A DNA stretch of 64,000 bases. Source: Streptomyces sp. TRM70350. GTDB taxonomy: Bacteria; Actinomycetota; Actinomycetes; Streptomycetales; Streptomycetaceae. Positions 34,878 to 43,350 of the stretch are shown piece after piece (the first letter of the stretch is position 1; every line of letters begins with the position of its first letter). The stretch lies in NCBI RefSeq assembly GCF_019219825.1, contig NZ_JAHUXH010000010.1, positions 159,208 to 223,207 on the forward strand, written 5' to 3'. The translations under genes and the position numbers were made by a program. The notes under the pieces were generated by a model. The model was not told the DNA's origin. It searched no databases and was given only the letters and a program-made list of their open reading frames with translations.

Positions 34878-36095
34878 ATGACCGTCAGCTCCGACCGAGG
34901 AAACGGCATGTCCTTCCCGGAGGACCTGCGGGACTGGCAGCGCGAGCTGCGCGCCCAGTTCCCGATCATCGTCGCCCATCCGGAACTGGCCTACCTGGAC
35001 AGCGCCGCCACCGCCCAGAAACCGCAGGCCGTGCTGGACACCGTCCACACCTACCTGACCACCACCAACGCCAACGCCGGCCGCGGCACCTACACCTGGG
35101 CCAACCGCACCACGGAACTCGTGGAGCGGGCCCGGGACCGGGTCAAGGAATTCCTGGCCGACCCGGCCGGCGAACGCTCCGTCGTGCACTTCACCAGCGG
35201 CACGACCGAGGGACTGCGGACGATCGCGCGCGACTGGCTGACCTCCTGGCTCACCGACGGGGACGAGATCGTGGTCCCCGTGGCCGACCACCGGGCGAAC
35301 ATCGATCCCTGGCGGGAGACGCAACAGTTGCTGGCCGGTCAGGGGGTGCGCGTTCACCTGCGCCGGATGCCGTACCAGCCCGGTTCCCACGACTACGACC
35401 ACCACGCGCTGGCGGCGCAGGCCGGCCCTCGGACCCGGTTCGTCGCCGCCACCCATGTGCACCACGTCTACGGCGGGAACATGAACGTCCACCGCATCCG
35501 GCAGGCGGTCGGCCCCGACGCGGTCATCTGCCTCGACGCCGCCCAGAGCGCCGGCCACCTGCCGGTGTCCGTGGCCGACCTGGACGTGGACTTCGTCGTC
35601 TTCTCCGGGCACAAGGCCCTGGCCCTGCCCGGTACGGGCGCGGTGTGGGCCCGGCAGGCGCGCGGACCGGCCTTCGCACCCGGCGGCTGGCGGGGCACCC
35701 CGAACACCACCGGCATCGCCTCCCTGGCCGCCGCGCTCGACTGGCTGGAGGCAGCCGGCACCGACCGGATCGAGCGCTGGACAGTGGCCCTGGCGGCTCG
35801 GCTCACGGACGGACTGCGCCACCTGGACGCCTACGAGATCCTCGGGTGCCCGCTCAGCCTGGCCGCCGATTCACCCGTCCAGCAGCGCCGGGGCATCGTC
35901 ACCTTCCGGCACCGCGACATCGGCTCCGGCGACCTCGGTTTCATCCTCTTCAGCCACGGCTTCATGGTCCGCTCCGACCACCACTGCCAGGGCAGCGCGG
36001 GCGAGACGACCGGCTCGGTCCGCGTCAGCCTGCACGTCTACAACACGCCTGAGGAAATCGACCGGTTGTTGTCCGTACTCGCCTCCCTGCAGTGA
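34878..36095 (+). CDS. Class V aminotransferase, cysteine desulfurase/selenocysteine lyase-like
   Basis: This 405-residue PLP enzyme has the SufS-type layout: YLDSAATAQKPQAVLDTVHT, FTSGTTEGLRTIARDW, VADHRANIDPWRE, CLDAAQSAGHLPV, and SGHKALALPGTGAVW with PLP lysine K246. A cysteine, C370 in SDHHCQGSAGETTGSVRVS, sits where desulfurases keep the catalytic one. It could supply persulfide sulfur to the rhodanese domain of the preceding protein. It starts one base after that gene's stop. Typical SUF partners are absent, so a dedicated biosynthetic role is more likely than general cluster assembly. Confidence 0.87.
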   Translation: MTVSSDRGNGMSFPEDLRDWQRELRAQFPIIVAHPELAYLDSAATAQKPQAVLDTVHTYLTTTNANAGRGTYTWANRTTELVERARDRVKEFLADPAGERSVVHFTSGTTEGLRTIARDWLTSWLTDGDEIVVPVADHRANIDPWRETQQLLAGQGVRVHLRRMPYQPGSHDYDHHALAAQAGPRTRFVAATHVHHVYGGNMNVHRIRQAVGPDAVICLDAAQSAGHLPVSVADLDVDFVVFSGHKALALPGTGAVWARQARGPAFAPGGWRGTPNTTGIASLAAALDWLEAAGTDRIERWTVALAARLTDGLRHLDAYEILGCPLSLAADSPVQQRRGIVTFRHRDIGSGDLGFILFSHGFMVRSDHHCQGSAGETTGSVRVSLHVYNTPEEIDRLLSVLASLQ

Positions 36096-36110
36096 CACGA
36101 CACCACAGTG

Positions 36111-36129
36111 TGAATGGGAACCGTTTTCA
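36111..36129 (+). promoter_or_regulatory. Zur-like box upstream of methyltransferase
   Basis: TGAATGGGAACCGTTTTCA lies 61-79 bases before the methyltransferase start. Its 15-base core at 36115-36129 (TGGGAACCGTTTTCA) matches the actinobacterial Zur pattern TGAAAACGGTTTTCA at about 12 of 15 positions. Similar boxes precede other genes in this zinc locus. Binding is inferred. Confidence 0.6.
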
Positions 36130-36189
36130 CCTGTAGGGTGCTGAGGAACTCCGGAGGACAGGTGCGAACGGCGAGGGTGGCGCGACCGG

Positions 36190-36957
36190 ATGGGGCTCAG
36201 CATGGCTACGGCCGAACGGTGGGTGGAGCGCTGGGAACGCCAGCAGCAGCGGTACGCCGTCGGCCGCGAGGAACGGTTCACGGTGATCGCCGACGTGGTC
36301 GAGCACATCACGGCCGGCCGGACGGTCACGCCCCTCGTACTCGACCTCGGCTGCGGCCCGGGATCGCTGGCGGCGCGGCTGGCCCGGCGACTTCCGGACG
36401 CGGAGATCGTGGCGGTGGACATGGATCCCCTGTTGCTGGAACTGGCCCGCACCCATCACGGCGCCGCCGCCCGTTACGTCGAGGCGGTCGTCGGTGAGAC
36501 CGGCTGGGTCCGGGCGCTGGGCCTGGACCGCCCGCTCGACGCGGCCGTCTCCACGACCGCGCTGCACTACCTCGCTCCCCCAGCCCTGCGGCGCACCTAC
36601 CGGCAGCTCGCCGCGCTGCTGCGCCCCGGCGGCGTCCTGGTCAACGGCGACCACCTCCCGCCGGAGGGCGGCCCGGAGGCCGCCGGGATCGTCGCCCACG
36701 TCGGGCGACGCCGGGCGGAGCGACAGCAGGCGTTCGCCCATGAGGACTGGGAATCCTGGTGGACCGCTGTGGCCGGCGAGCCGGAGCTGGCGGACCTCCT
36801 CGCCGAACGCCGCCACAAACAGCCGGGCAACGGCACGGGCAGGGGAAGCGGGCTGCCCCTGTCCGCACACGTACGGCTGCTGCGGCAGGCAGGGTTCACG
36901 CATGCCGGTCCCGTCTGGCAGTACGGCAACAGTTACGTGGTGGTGGCGACCCGTTAG
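36190..36957 (+). CDS. Class I SAM-dependent methyltransferase, possibly Zur-controlled
   Basis: This cytosolic methyltransferase of about 255 residues contains motif I (LVLDLGCGPGSLAARLARRL), the acidic loop VAVDMDPLLLELARTH and post-motif segments (AAVSTTALHYLAPPALRRTY; LLRPGGVLVNGDHL). Start ATG 36190 (after GAGGGTGG) or ATG 36202. It lies 95 bases beyond the PLP operon but behind its own Zur-like box, so it may be induced by zinc starvation. Its substrate is unknown; the box and neighbours suggest a link either to a metal-binding small molecule or to the PLP operon product. Confidence 0.83.
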   Translation: MGLSMATAERWVERWERQQQRYAVGREERFTVIADVVEHITAGRTVTPLVLDLGCGPGSLAARLARRLPDAEIVAVDMDPLLLELARTHHGAAARYVEAVVGETGWVRALGLDRPLDAAVSTTALHYLAPPALRRTYRQLAALLRPGGVLVNGDHLPPEGGPEAAGIVAHVGRRRAERQQAFAHEDWESWWTAVAGEPELADLLAERRHKQPGNGTGRGSGLPLSAHVRLLRQAGFTHAGPVWQYGNSYVVVATR

Positions 36958-36965
36958 GGCGGCGC

Positions 36966-37847
36966 TCACCGCCCCGCGGGCGCCGGCGCGGCGGGGTCCG
37001 GGCGCCGGACGAGCCTCACCAGCAGTCCATGGCGCGGTGCCAGGCACCAGGTGAGGAGGAACAGACCGGTGAGGACGACGACGACGGAGCCGCCCGCGGC
37101 GAGGTCGTAGGCGTACGAGACGTACAGGCCCGTGACACTGCCCGCGCAGCCGATGAGCGAGGCCAGCAGGGTCATCGCCCACAGCCGTTCGGTGAGCATG
37201 CGGGCGGTGGCCGCGGGGGTGATGAGCAGGGCGAGGACGAGGATGTTGCCGACCGCTTCCAGGGACATCACGATCGTCGTGGTGACGACGACGTAGAGCG
37301 CGAGGTCGAGGCGGAACACCGGCAGTCCCGCGGCGCGTGCCGTCTCGCGGTCCAGGCTGACCGCGACCAGTTCCTTGCCGATCGCCAGGACGACGAGGAC
37401 GAGGACGGCACCGATCGCGGCCACGGTCCACACGTCCGCGGAGCTGACCGCCAGGACCTGTCCGAAGAGGAAGGAGGACAGGTCGGTCGTCCAGCTGTCA
37501 CGCGTGGAGACCAGGACGATGCCCAGTCCGAAGGCGAAGGCGAAGAAGACGCCGATGACGGTGTCCTCCTTCAGCCGCCGGTTCTGGGAGACGAAGGCGA
37601 TCAGCACGGCCGTGGTGATGCCGGCCGCGGCGCCGCCGAGCAGGAGGTTGCCCTCGAAGGCGTAGGCGAGGGCGACGCCAGGGAAGGCGGAGTGGGCGAC
37701 GGCGTCGCCGATGAAGGCCATGCCGCGCAGGACGACGTACACGCCGACGACGCCGCACACCAGGCCCACCACCGCTGCCACGGCGAACGCCCGCTGCATG
37801 AAGGGAAGGTGCCAGGGATCGGTGAAGAAGGCGACCAGCTCGCTCAT
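36966..37847 (-). CDS. ABC-3 metal transporter permease of the anchored-repeat system
   Basis: This 293-residue permease has about eight helices and belongs to the ZnuB/TroC family (FIGDAVAHSAFPGVALAYAF; LLLGGAAAGITTAVLIAFVS; SLEAVGNILVLALLITPAAT). It is the last gene of the six-gene operon and overlaps the ATPase by ATGA at 37844-37847. In actinobacteria such permeases are found with surface repeat proteins as the anchored repeat-type ABC transporter (the TIGR03769-TIGR03773 families). A hairpin formed by GGGCGG and CCGCCC at 36957-36974 lies across the convergent stop codons. Confidence 0.9.
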   Translation of the reverse strand: MSELVAFFTDPWHLPFMQRAFAVAAVVGLVCGVVGVYVVLRGMAFIGDAVAHSAFPGVALAYAFEGNLLLGGAAAGITTAVLIAFVSQNRRLKEDTVIGVFFAFAFGLGIVLVSTRDSWTTDLSSFLFGQVLAVSSADVWTVAAIGAVLVLVVLAIGKELVAVSLDRETARAAGLPVFRLDLALYVVVTTTIVMSLEAVGNILVLALLITPAATARMLTERLWAMTLLASLIGCAGSVTGLYVSYAYDLAAGGSVVVVLTGLFLLTWCLAPRHGLLVRLVRRPDPAAPAPAGR

Positions 37848-38590
37848 GACGCGGTCACCGTGCCGATCGCGCGGTCGAGGCCGAAAGCGCGCAGCATCTG
37901 GTCGGAGTCGGCGAGGAGATCGGGGCCGCCCTCGGCGACGATCGTGCGGTTGATCAGCGCGACCCGGTGGCAGGTGCGGGCGGCAGCCGCCAGGTCGTGG
38001 GTGGTCATCAGCAGCGCCCTGCCTTCCGTGGTCAGCCGGCCGAACAGCTCGTTCAGCAACTCCTGGGTGGGTACGTCGACTCCGGTGAACGGCTCGTCCA
38101 GGAGCAGGATGCGCGGGCCCGCGGCCAGCGCGCGGGCCACCAGGACCCGCTGCCGCTGGCCGCCGGACAGCTCCCCGAGCGGGCGCCGCCGCAGCTCGGC
38201 GAGCCCGGTCAGTTCCAGCGCCTCGTCCACCGCCGCCCGGTCCGCCGCGCCCGGGCGGCGCAGCCAGCCCATCTGCCGGGTGCGTCCGGTGAGCACGGCG
38301 CCCGCGATGTCGAGGGGGAAGTCCCAGGCGAACTCGTGCCGTTGGGGCACATATCCGATGCCTCGGCCGACCCGACGTCCGGTCCGTCCCTCGACGGCGA
38401 CCTCGCCCGCGGCCAGCGGAACGAGGCCGAGGACGGCGCGCAGGAGGGTCGTCTTCCCGGCGCCGTTCGGGCCGATGAGGCCGACCAGCTCGCCCGCTTC
38501 GACGCAGAGGTCGGCCTTCTCCAGGGCGGTCCGCCCGCCGAGGACGACGCTCGCGTCGGTGACCCGCAGCAGCGGGCCGCTGTCAGTCAT
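37844..38590 (-). CDS. ABC transporter ATP-binding protein of the anchored-repeat system
   Basis: This 248-residue ATPase has Walker A (GLIGPNGAGKTTLLRAVLG), a Q-loop region (IGYVPQRHEFAWDFPLDI), the signature LSGGQRQRVLVARALA, Walker B (RILLLDEPFTGVD) and the H-loop (LLMTTHDLAAAA). It energises the 36966-37847 permease for metal import. It overlaps the preceding surface protein gene by eight bases and the permease by four, so synthesis of the whole set is coupled. Confidence 0.92.
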   Translation of the reverse strand: MTDSGPLLRVTDASVVLGGRTALEKADLCVEAGELVGLIGPNGAGKTTLLRAVLGLVPLAAGEVAVEGRTGRRVGRGIGYVPQRHEFAWDFPLDIAGAVLTGRTRQMGWLRRPGAADRAAVDEALELTGLAELRRRPLGELSGGQRQRVLVARALAAGPRILLLDEPFTGVDVPTQELLNELFGRLTTEGRALLMTTHDLAAAARTCHRVALINRTIVAEGGPDLLADSDQMLRAFGLDRAIGTVTAS

Positions 38591-40109
38591 GCGTGGTCCT
38601 TCTGCGCCGGACGGCCAGGAAGGACACGGCGCCCACGGCGGTCAGCGCGGCGGCGGCCGAGCCCAGGGGCAGCGCCCCGCCCGCCCCGGTGGAGGCCATC
38701 GAACCGCCGGCGTCGTCCGTCGAAGAGCCGCCGGTGGACCCGGAGTCGGACACGGAGCCCGACGTGTCCGGGGAAGAGGACCCGGACGTCCCGGAGGGCT
38801 CGGACGTTCCCTTGCCGGAGCCGTCGCCCGGCGTCACCGTGCCGGGGTCGGTGTCGCCGACGGCGAACGTCACCGTCTCCGTGTCGGAGACCTTCGTGCC
38901 GTTCGCCAGGGTGCCGCTCATCGTGAAGGTCAGCCGGTACGTTCCCTCCTCGGTGAACGCCCATCCGCCGTGCGCGTGCGTGTTCTGTGCGACGTCGAAG
39001 GAGTCCGGCACCCCGTCCTTGCTGTTGAACAGGACGTTCGCGCCCGACATCGCGTCGTAGGTGTAGAGCGCGAAGACGCCCGGACCCGCGACCGCGGTGA
39101 GCGAGAACTCCACACCCCCCTTGGTCTTCCCCGCCTCGATGTTGTCCGTCGACCAGCCGGGCCACAGCAGGCCCTCCTGCTGCACCTGGTCGAGCAGCCA
39201 CACCGGGTCACCGCCCTTGCCGAGGAACGCGAACTCGTCGCCGGGCGGAAGGGTGTTCCTGGCCGCGGGTTTGACGTGCAGGACCACGGAGGAGGGCTCG
39301 CGCCAGGTGGTCCTCCCCGAGACCGTGCCGTCCTTGATGTGGATCTGCAGCTTGCTGCCGACGACGCGGGCCGCGAAGTCGACGTGGCCCTCGTCGAGGA
39401 CCGTCGTTTCGGACACGACGTCGGTGGAGGCCGTGGTGGCGGCCAGGGCGGTGCGCCGCTCGGGCTCGGCCGCCTTGGTCACGGTCGTGCCGCCCACCGA
39501 AGGAGTTGGGGCCTCCTCGGAGGTCTCCTCGACGGGAGACGCCTCGGCGACCGGCTCCTCCCCGGCCGTGTCCTTCCCGTCCGCCGTGTCCCCGACCATC
39601 ACCGTGTACACGGTGCCGACGGACAGCTCCCGCCCGTCCGCGGCCGTGGCCTCGGCGGTGAAGATGACCTGGTACGTGCCGTCCTCGCTGAACTCCCAGC
39701 GGGTGTCGCCCTGGTGGCCCACCGGCAGCTCGTGCTCGTCGGGCAGGTCGTCGGCGCTGTCGAAGAGCACAGCGGACGCGCCGCCCTCGTCGTCCGAGTA
39801 CACCTTCAGGTCACCCGGCCCGTCGAGCCCGGTCAGCGACCAGCGCACGGTGTCCCCGGTCACCGCGCCCTCGGGGACATCGGTGGTGTCCCACCCGGGC
39901 GCCGACGCGTGAGCCACGCCCGCGTCACCGACCTCGATCACATGGGCTCCGGTCGCCGGATCCAGGGTCAGCACCCCGTCCGCGTAGGCGATCCGGCCGA
40001 GTGCGGGCCCTGCCGTGCCGTCTTCGGCGACGGCGACCCCGCCTCCCGCCGGGGCGGCCGCGAACAGCACGGCCACGGCGACTCGCCCAACGCTCCGCAT
40101 GCCCCTCAT
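38583..40109 (-). CDS. Surface-anchored repeat protein of metal ABC system (two repeat units)
   Basis: This 508-residue exported protein has a signal peptide (RSVGRVAVAVLFAAAPAGGG), a degenerate repeat (about 35-180) and a canonical P_ac_wall-type repeat (about 235-400: LDEGHVDFAARVVGSKLQIH; SVVLHVKPAARNTLPPGDEF; VWLLDQVQQEGLLWPGWSTD; HAHGGWAFTEEGTYRLTFTM). A Ser/Gly/Asp-rich spacer leads to MASTGAGGALPLG, a helix and VRRRR, which resembles a sortase signal with Met in place of Leu in LAxTG. Start ATG 40109 overlaps the upstream stop. It probably presents a ligand- or metal-binding module at the cell wall. Confidence 0.88.
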   Translation of the reverse strand: MRGMRSVGRVAVAVLFAAAPAGGGVAVAEDGTAGPALGRIAYADGVLTLDPATGAHVIEVGDAGVAHASAPGWDTTDVPEGAVTGDTVRWSLTGLDGPGDLKVYSDDEGGASAVLFDSADDLPDEHELPVGHQGDTRWEFSEDGTYQVIFTAEATAADGRELSVGTVYTVMVGDTADGKDTAGEEPVAEASPVEETSEEAPTPSVGGTTVTKAAEPERRTALAATTASTDVVSETTVLDEGHVDFAARVVGSKLQIHIKDGTVSGRTTWREPSSVVLHVKPAARNTLPPGDEFAFLGKGGDPVWLLDQVQQEGLLWPGWSTDNIEAGKTKGGVEFSLTAVAGPGVFALYTYDAMSGANVLFNSKDGVPDSFDVAQNTHAHGGWAFTEEGTYRLTFTMSGTLANGTKVSDTETVTFAVGDTDPGTVTPGDGSGKGTSEPSGTSGSSSPDTSGSVSDSGSTGGSSTDDAGGSMASTGAGGALPLGSAAAALTAVGAVSFLAVRRRRTTHD

Positions 40110-41662
40110 CGGGCGTCCTCCCCCAGGCACTTGGCGAGCTCGGTCGCGTTGTGCCGCATCATCGATACGTAGTCCTGGACCCTGTCGTCGAACGAGTCAC
40201 CGTAGATCGTGCAGATGCCGACCCCCGCGTCCTCGGCGACCCGGCGCAGCACGTCGGCCCGCGCGGCGAGATTCGGCTCCAGGAACACGGACGGGACCTT
40301 CTTCTCCCGGATGGTGCCGCCGAGTTCCTCCACCTCGGCCGCGCTCGGCTCCTGGTTGGGCACGGGCACGACGAAGCCCGCGACCTCCATGCCGTACGCC
40401 TTCGCGAGGTAGCCGAAGGCGTCGTGTGTGGTGATCAGCTTGCGGTTCCGCTCGGGCACGGTGGCGAGCTTCCTGGCGACCTCCTCGTCGAGGGCGCCGA
40501 GCGTCTTCAGATAGGCGGCGGCGTTCTTCTCGTACGTCGCCTTCCCGTCCGGGTCGGCCTTGATCAGCTCGGCCTCGATCCGCCGCACGTACGCCTGGGC
40601 GTTGGCGACGTCCGCCCAGGCGTGCGGGTCCATCTCGCCGTGCACGTGCTTGCCGATCACGGCCTGCGGCAGCACCCACAGTTCGTCGCCCGCCGCGCCG
40701 AGGAAGGCGTACGGCTGCTCCTTCGGCACGGTCTCCTTGGCCCGGTCGGGAACGTTCAGCACCACGTCGTCGGCCGGGAGACGCTCGGGCTCGCCGCTCT
40801 TGTCGTCGTCGGCGCGGACGTACACCTTCCCGGTCTCGGCATTCAGCGTGACGTCGGCGTGCCCTCCGTCGAGCACGCGCGCTCCCTGGGGCGCCTCGGC
40901 GTCGTCGCCGACAGTGAAGGTGAAGGTGCCGCTGCCGATCTCCTCGGTCGTCCCGTCGAGGGTCTCGGTCCGCCCCTCGACCGTCAGCCGGTACGTGCCG
41001 GGCTCGCTGAACGCCCAGTTGACGTGCGTGTGTGCCTCGGGCGGCAGGGCGAAGGAGTCGGCGTCGTCGAAGCCGTTGGCGGAGTCCATGTACACCTGGG
41101 GCCTGCCGAGCGTGTCGGTGAGATACACGCGCAGCTCGCCGGGCCCCTCCAGTTTCGTTGCGGTCGTGCGGACCTGGGAGCCGTCTCCGCCGACCCTGCC
41201 CTCGACGGCCCAGCCGAGCCAGAGCACGTCGAGTCCGAGGTCCTCCTCCAGCTTGATGACCGTGCCGCCGTACTGCTCCAGCTGCTCGGCGACCTCGATC
41301 TTCGGTGCGGACTTCCTGGCGTTGGTGTGGACCATCTTCATGATCCCGGGCTCTTCGAGCAGCAGACCGTTGCTGAACACGACATCGGCCCTGGCGACCT
41401 TGGCCGCGTCGCCGGGGCTCGGCTCGTAGGAGTGCGGGTCGCCGTGGTGCGGCACGATCGAGGTGACGTCGACGCGATCGCCGCCGACCTGCTCGACGAG
41501 GTCGGCGATGATCGCGGTGGTCGTCGACACCGTCAGCTCGGCGTCGGACGACCCGGTGTGCGGCCCACTGCACCCGGAGAGCAGGGCGCTCGCCGCGACC
41601 AGCGCGGCGGTGGTGCGTCTGCGGTGGCCCCGCACGGGCACCTCCTTTTCTCGAACAGCCAT
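40106..41662 (-). CDS. Metal-binding lipoprotein with a nested surface-repeat domain
   Basis: This 518-residue protein is a ZnuA-type solute-binding protein split by an insert. The lipobox is LLSGC. The first half contains VSTTTAIIADLVEQVGGDRV and IVPHHGDPHSYEPSPGDAAK. Then about 180 residues match the surface repeat (DVLWLGWAVEGRVGGDGSQV; PEAHTHVNWAFSEPGTYRLT; GGHADVTLNAETGKVYVRAD). The ZnuA fold resumes at HVHGEMDPHAWADVANAQAY and LITTHDAFGYLAKAYGMEVA. Histidines in all three ZnuA regions are kept, so zinc or manganese binding is likely. Start ATG 41662 overlaps the upstream stop as TGATG; GTG 41665 is also possible. Confidence 0.9.
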   Translation of the reverse strand: MAVREKEVPVRGHRRRTTAALVAASALLSGCSGPHTGSSDAELTVSTTTAIIADLVEQVGGDRVDVTSIVPHHGDPHSYEPSPGDAAKVARADVVFSNGLLLEEPGIMKMVHTNARKSAPKIEVAEQLEQYGGTVIKLEEDLGLDVLWLGWAVEGRVGGDGSQVRTTATKLEGPGELRVYLTDTLGRPQVYMDSANGFDDADSFALPPEAHTHVNWAFSEPGTYRLTVEGRTETLDGTTEEIGSGTFTFTVGDDAEAPQGARVLDGGHADVTLNAETGKVYVRADDDKSGEPERLPADDVVLNVPDRAKETVPKEQPYAFLGAAGDELWVLPQAVIGKHVHGEMDPHAWADVANAQAYVRRIEAELIKADPDGKATYEKNAAAYLKTLGALDEEVARKLATVPERNRKLITTHDAFGYLAKAYGMEVAGFVVPVPNQEPSAAEVEELGGTIREKKVPSVFLEPNLAARADVLRRVAEDAGVGICTIYGDSFDDRVQDYVSMMRHNATELAKCLGEDAR

Positions 41663-43350
41663 CACTGGGCGGTACGGCGACGTCGTACGAAGAACACCGC
41701 ACCGCCGCCCGCGAGCAGGGCCGCAGCGGCGATGCCCGCGATCACGGCGGCCTGCGCGCCAGTGGAGGCGAGCCCGCCGTGCGTCGAGGTGCCGTCGCCG
41801 CCGGTCGACGAGGTTCCGCCGGTCCCGAAGGAGCCGGAGCCCGGGGCCGTGGCTGAGGCCGAGCCGGACGCGGACGGGGACGGGGACGGGGCCGTGGTCG
41901 CGGTCGTGGTGGCAGTCGGCGTCGGGGACTCGGAGCCCGACGGGGTGACCGTCGGTGACGCTGTCGGCTCGTCCCCCTCACCCGGCGTCACGGTCGACGG
42001 GTCCACGTCGTCCCCGACCACCCAGGCGACGGTCTCCGTGTCACTGACCCTCCTGCCGTCGGCGAGGGTGGCGCTGACGGTGAAAGTGGTGCGGTAGACG
42101 CCCTCGGCCGCGAAGGCCCACACGGTGTGGCGGTGGGTCGGTACGGACAGGTCGAAGCCGTCCGGCAGCCCGTCCCCGCTGTGGGCGTGCATGGTGACCG
42201 AGCCGACCGAGCCTTCCGTGAAGATGCTCAGCCCTCCCGGGCCCTGGACGGCGTCCAGCCGGAACGCGACACGGCCGTCGATCTCGGAGCTCTTGAACTG
42301 GTCGGTGCTCCAGCCGGGCCAGAGGAGCCCGTCGACCTGCTGGATGGGCAGCCACCACACGGGATCACCCACGGAGCCCAGGAACTCGTACCCCTCGGTG
42401 ATCTTCCGTCGGGCCGCGGGTTTCACGTGCAGGACGACCTTCCCGGGCTCGAACCACTCGTGGTCCTGCGCCGTGCCCTCCTTGATCTGGAACTGCAGCG
42501 AGCCGTCCACCGGGCGCGCCGCCAGATCGAGGTGGCCGTTGTCGATGACGTGTGGAGCCGGTGCGGTGGGCGTCGCGCTCGTCGAGGGCGCGGTACTCGT
42601 CGGCGCCGAGGACGTCGGCGGAGTCGAGGGCGTCGGTGTGGAGCCGTCGCCGGGCAGCACGTCGTTCGGGTCGACGTCGTCGCCGACCACCACGGCCAGC
42701 GTCTCGGTGTCGGTGGAACCACCGCTGGTCACCGTGAACGTCAGCCGGTAGACGCCCTCCTTGGTGAACTGCCAGACGGGAAGCAGCCGTTCCTCGTCGC
42801 CGGGCAGGGTGAAGGCGCGCTGAACGGATGCGACGCTGCCGAGGTACGGGATCGCCGGAGCGTCCATGCTGTCCATCTCGCGGGTGTACGCGGCCATACC
42901 GAAGTCCCCGGGCCCTTCGTACCCGGACAGCGTGACCTCGGTGTCACCCCCCGCCGCGGAGCCGTTCCAGCCCGGTTCCGGCGCGAAGATGTTCTCCGCC
43001 TCCCAGCCGTTGAGCTGCCAGGTGTCCAGGTTCGTGGTGCCGAGCGCCATGGCGACCGGGTCGAGGGTGAACTGCAGGGACGACTGCACCGCGTGCAGCA
43101 CCACGCCGGAGGGCTCACGCACGACCGTCGTACCGCCGCTCCGGTCGTCGATCTGCAACTCCAGCTTTCCGTCAACCGGTCGGGGCGTGAGATCGAGCTC
43201 GCCCTCGTCGAGTACGACGGCACCGCCGGCGGCGCGGGCGGGCCCGCCGCCGCCGGCGGCGGCCAGCCCTGCCGCGCCCAGGAGCACCGCGGTCGCCGCG
43301 GTGACAACCGCGGCCGTGAAGGCGCGTCCGCCGCGCGTCAGGGCCCGCAT
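41662..43350 (-). CDS. Large sortase-anchored surface repeat protein
   Basis: This 562-residue protein has a signal peptide (AFTAAVVTAATAVLLGAAGL), two repeats (about 35-210: LDEGELDLTPRPVDGKLELQ ... WQFTKEGVYRLTFTVTSGGS; and about 250-430: IDNGHLDLAARPVDGSLQFQ ... HTVWAFAAEGVYRTTFTVSA), a Thr/Ser/Pro-rich wall-spanning linker after each, and a C-terminal LASTGAQ, hydrophobic helix and RRRR tail. LASTG fits the LAxTG motif of class E sortases used in Streptomyces. Its ATG overlaps the stop of the upstream gene (TGATG). It is the largest wall protein of the operon. Confidence 0.9.
   Translation of the reverse strand: MRALTRGGRAFTAAVVTAATAVLLGAAGLAAAGGGGPARAAGGAVVLDEGELDLTPRPVDGKLELQIDDRSGGTTVVREPSGVVLHAVQSSLQFTLDPVAMALGTTNLDTWQLNGWEAENIFAPEPGWNGSAAGGDTEVTLSGYEGPGDFGMAAYTREMDSMDAPAIPYLGSVASVQRAFTLPGDEERLLPVWQFTKEGVYRLTFTVTSGGSTDTETLAVVVGDDVDPNDVLPGDGSTPTPSTPPTSSAPTSTAPSTSATPTAPAPHVIDNGHLDLAARPVDGSLQFQIKEGTAQDHEWFEPGKVVLHVKPAARRKITEGYEFLGSVGDPVWWLPIQQVDGLLWPGWSTDQFKSSEIDGRVAFRLDAVQGPGGLSIFTEGSVGSVTMHAHSGDGLPDGFDLSVPTHRHTVWAFAAEGVYRTTFTVSATLADGRRVSDTETVAWVVGDDVDPSTVTPGEGDEPTASPTVTPSGSESPTPTATTTATTAPSPSPSASGSASATAPGSGSFGTGGTSSTGGDGTSTHGGLASTGAQAAVIAGIAAAALLAGGGAVFFVRRRRTAQ

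Noticed and set aside
32091..36957. Calling the PLP operon a metallophore biosynthesis cluster
   Set aside because: No NRPS, NIS synthetase, nicotianamine-synthase-like or opine dehydrogenase gene is in the window; only proximity and one Zur-like box support it, so it is kept as a hypothesis.
36759..40172. Very long plus-strand open frame (over 1,100 codons) opposite the anchored-repeat operon
   Set aside because: It is the mirror of high-GC coding on the minus strand; its translation is low-complexity Gly/Arg/Asp-rich, whereas the minus frames give recognisable ABC proteins.
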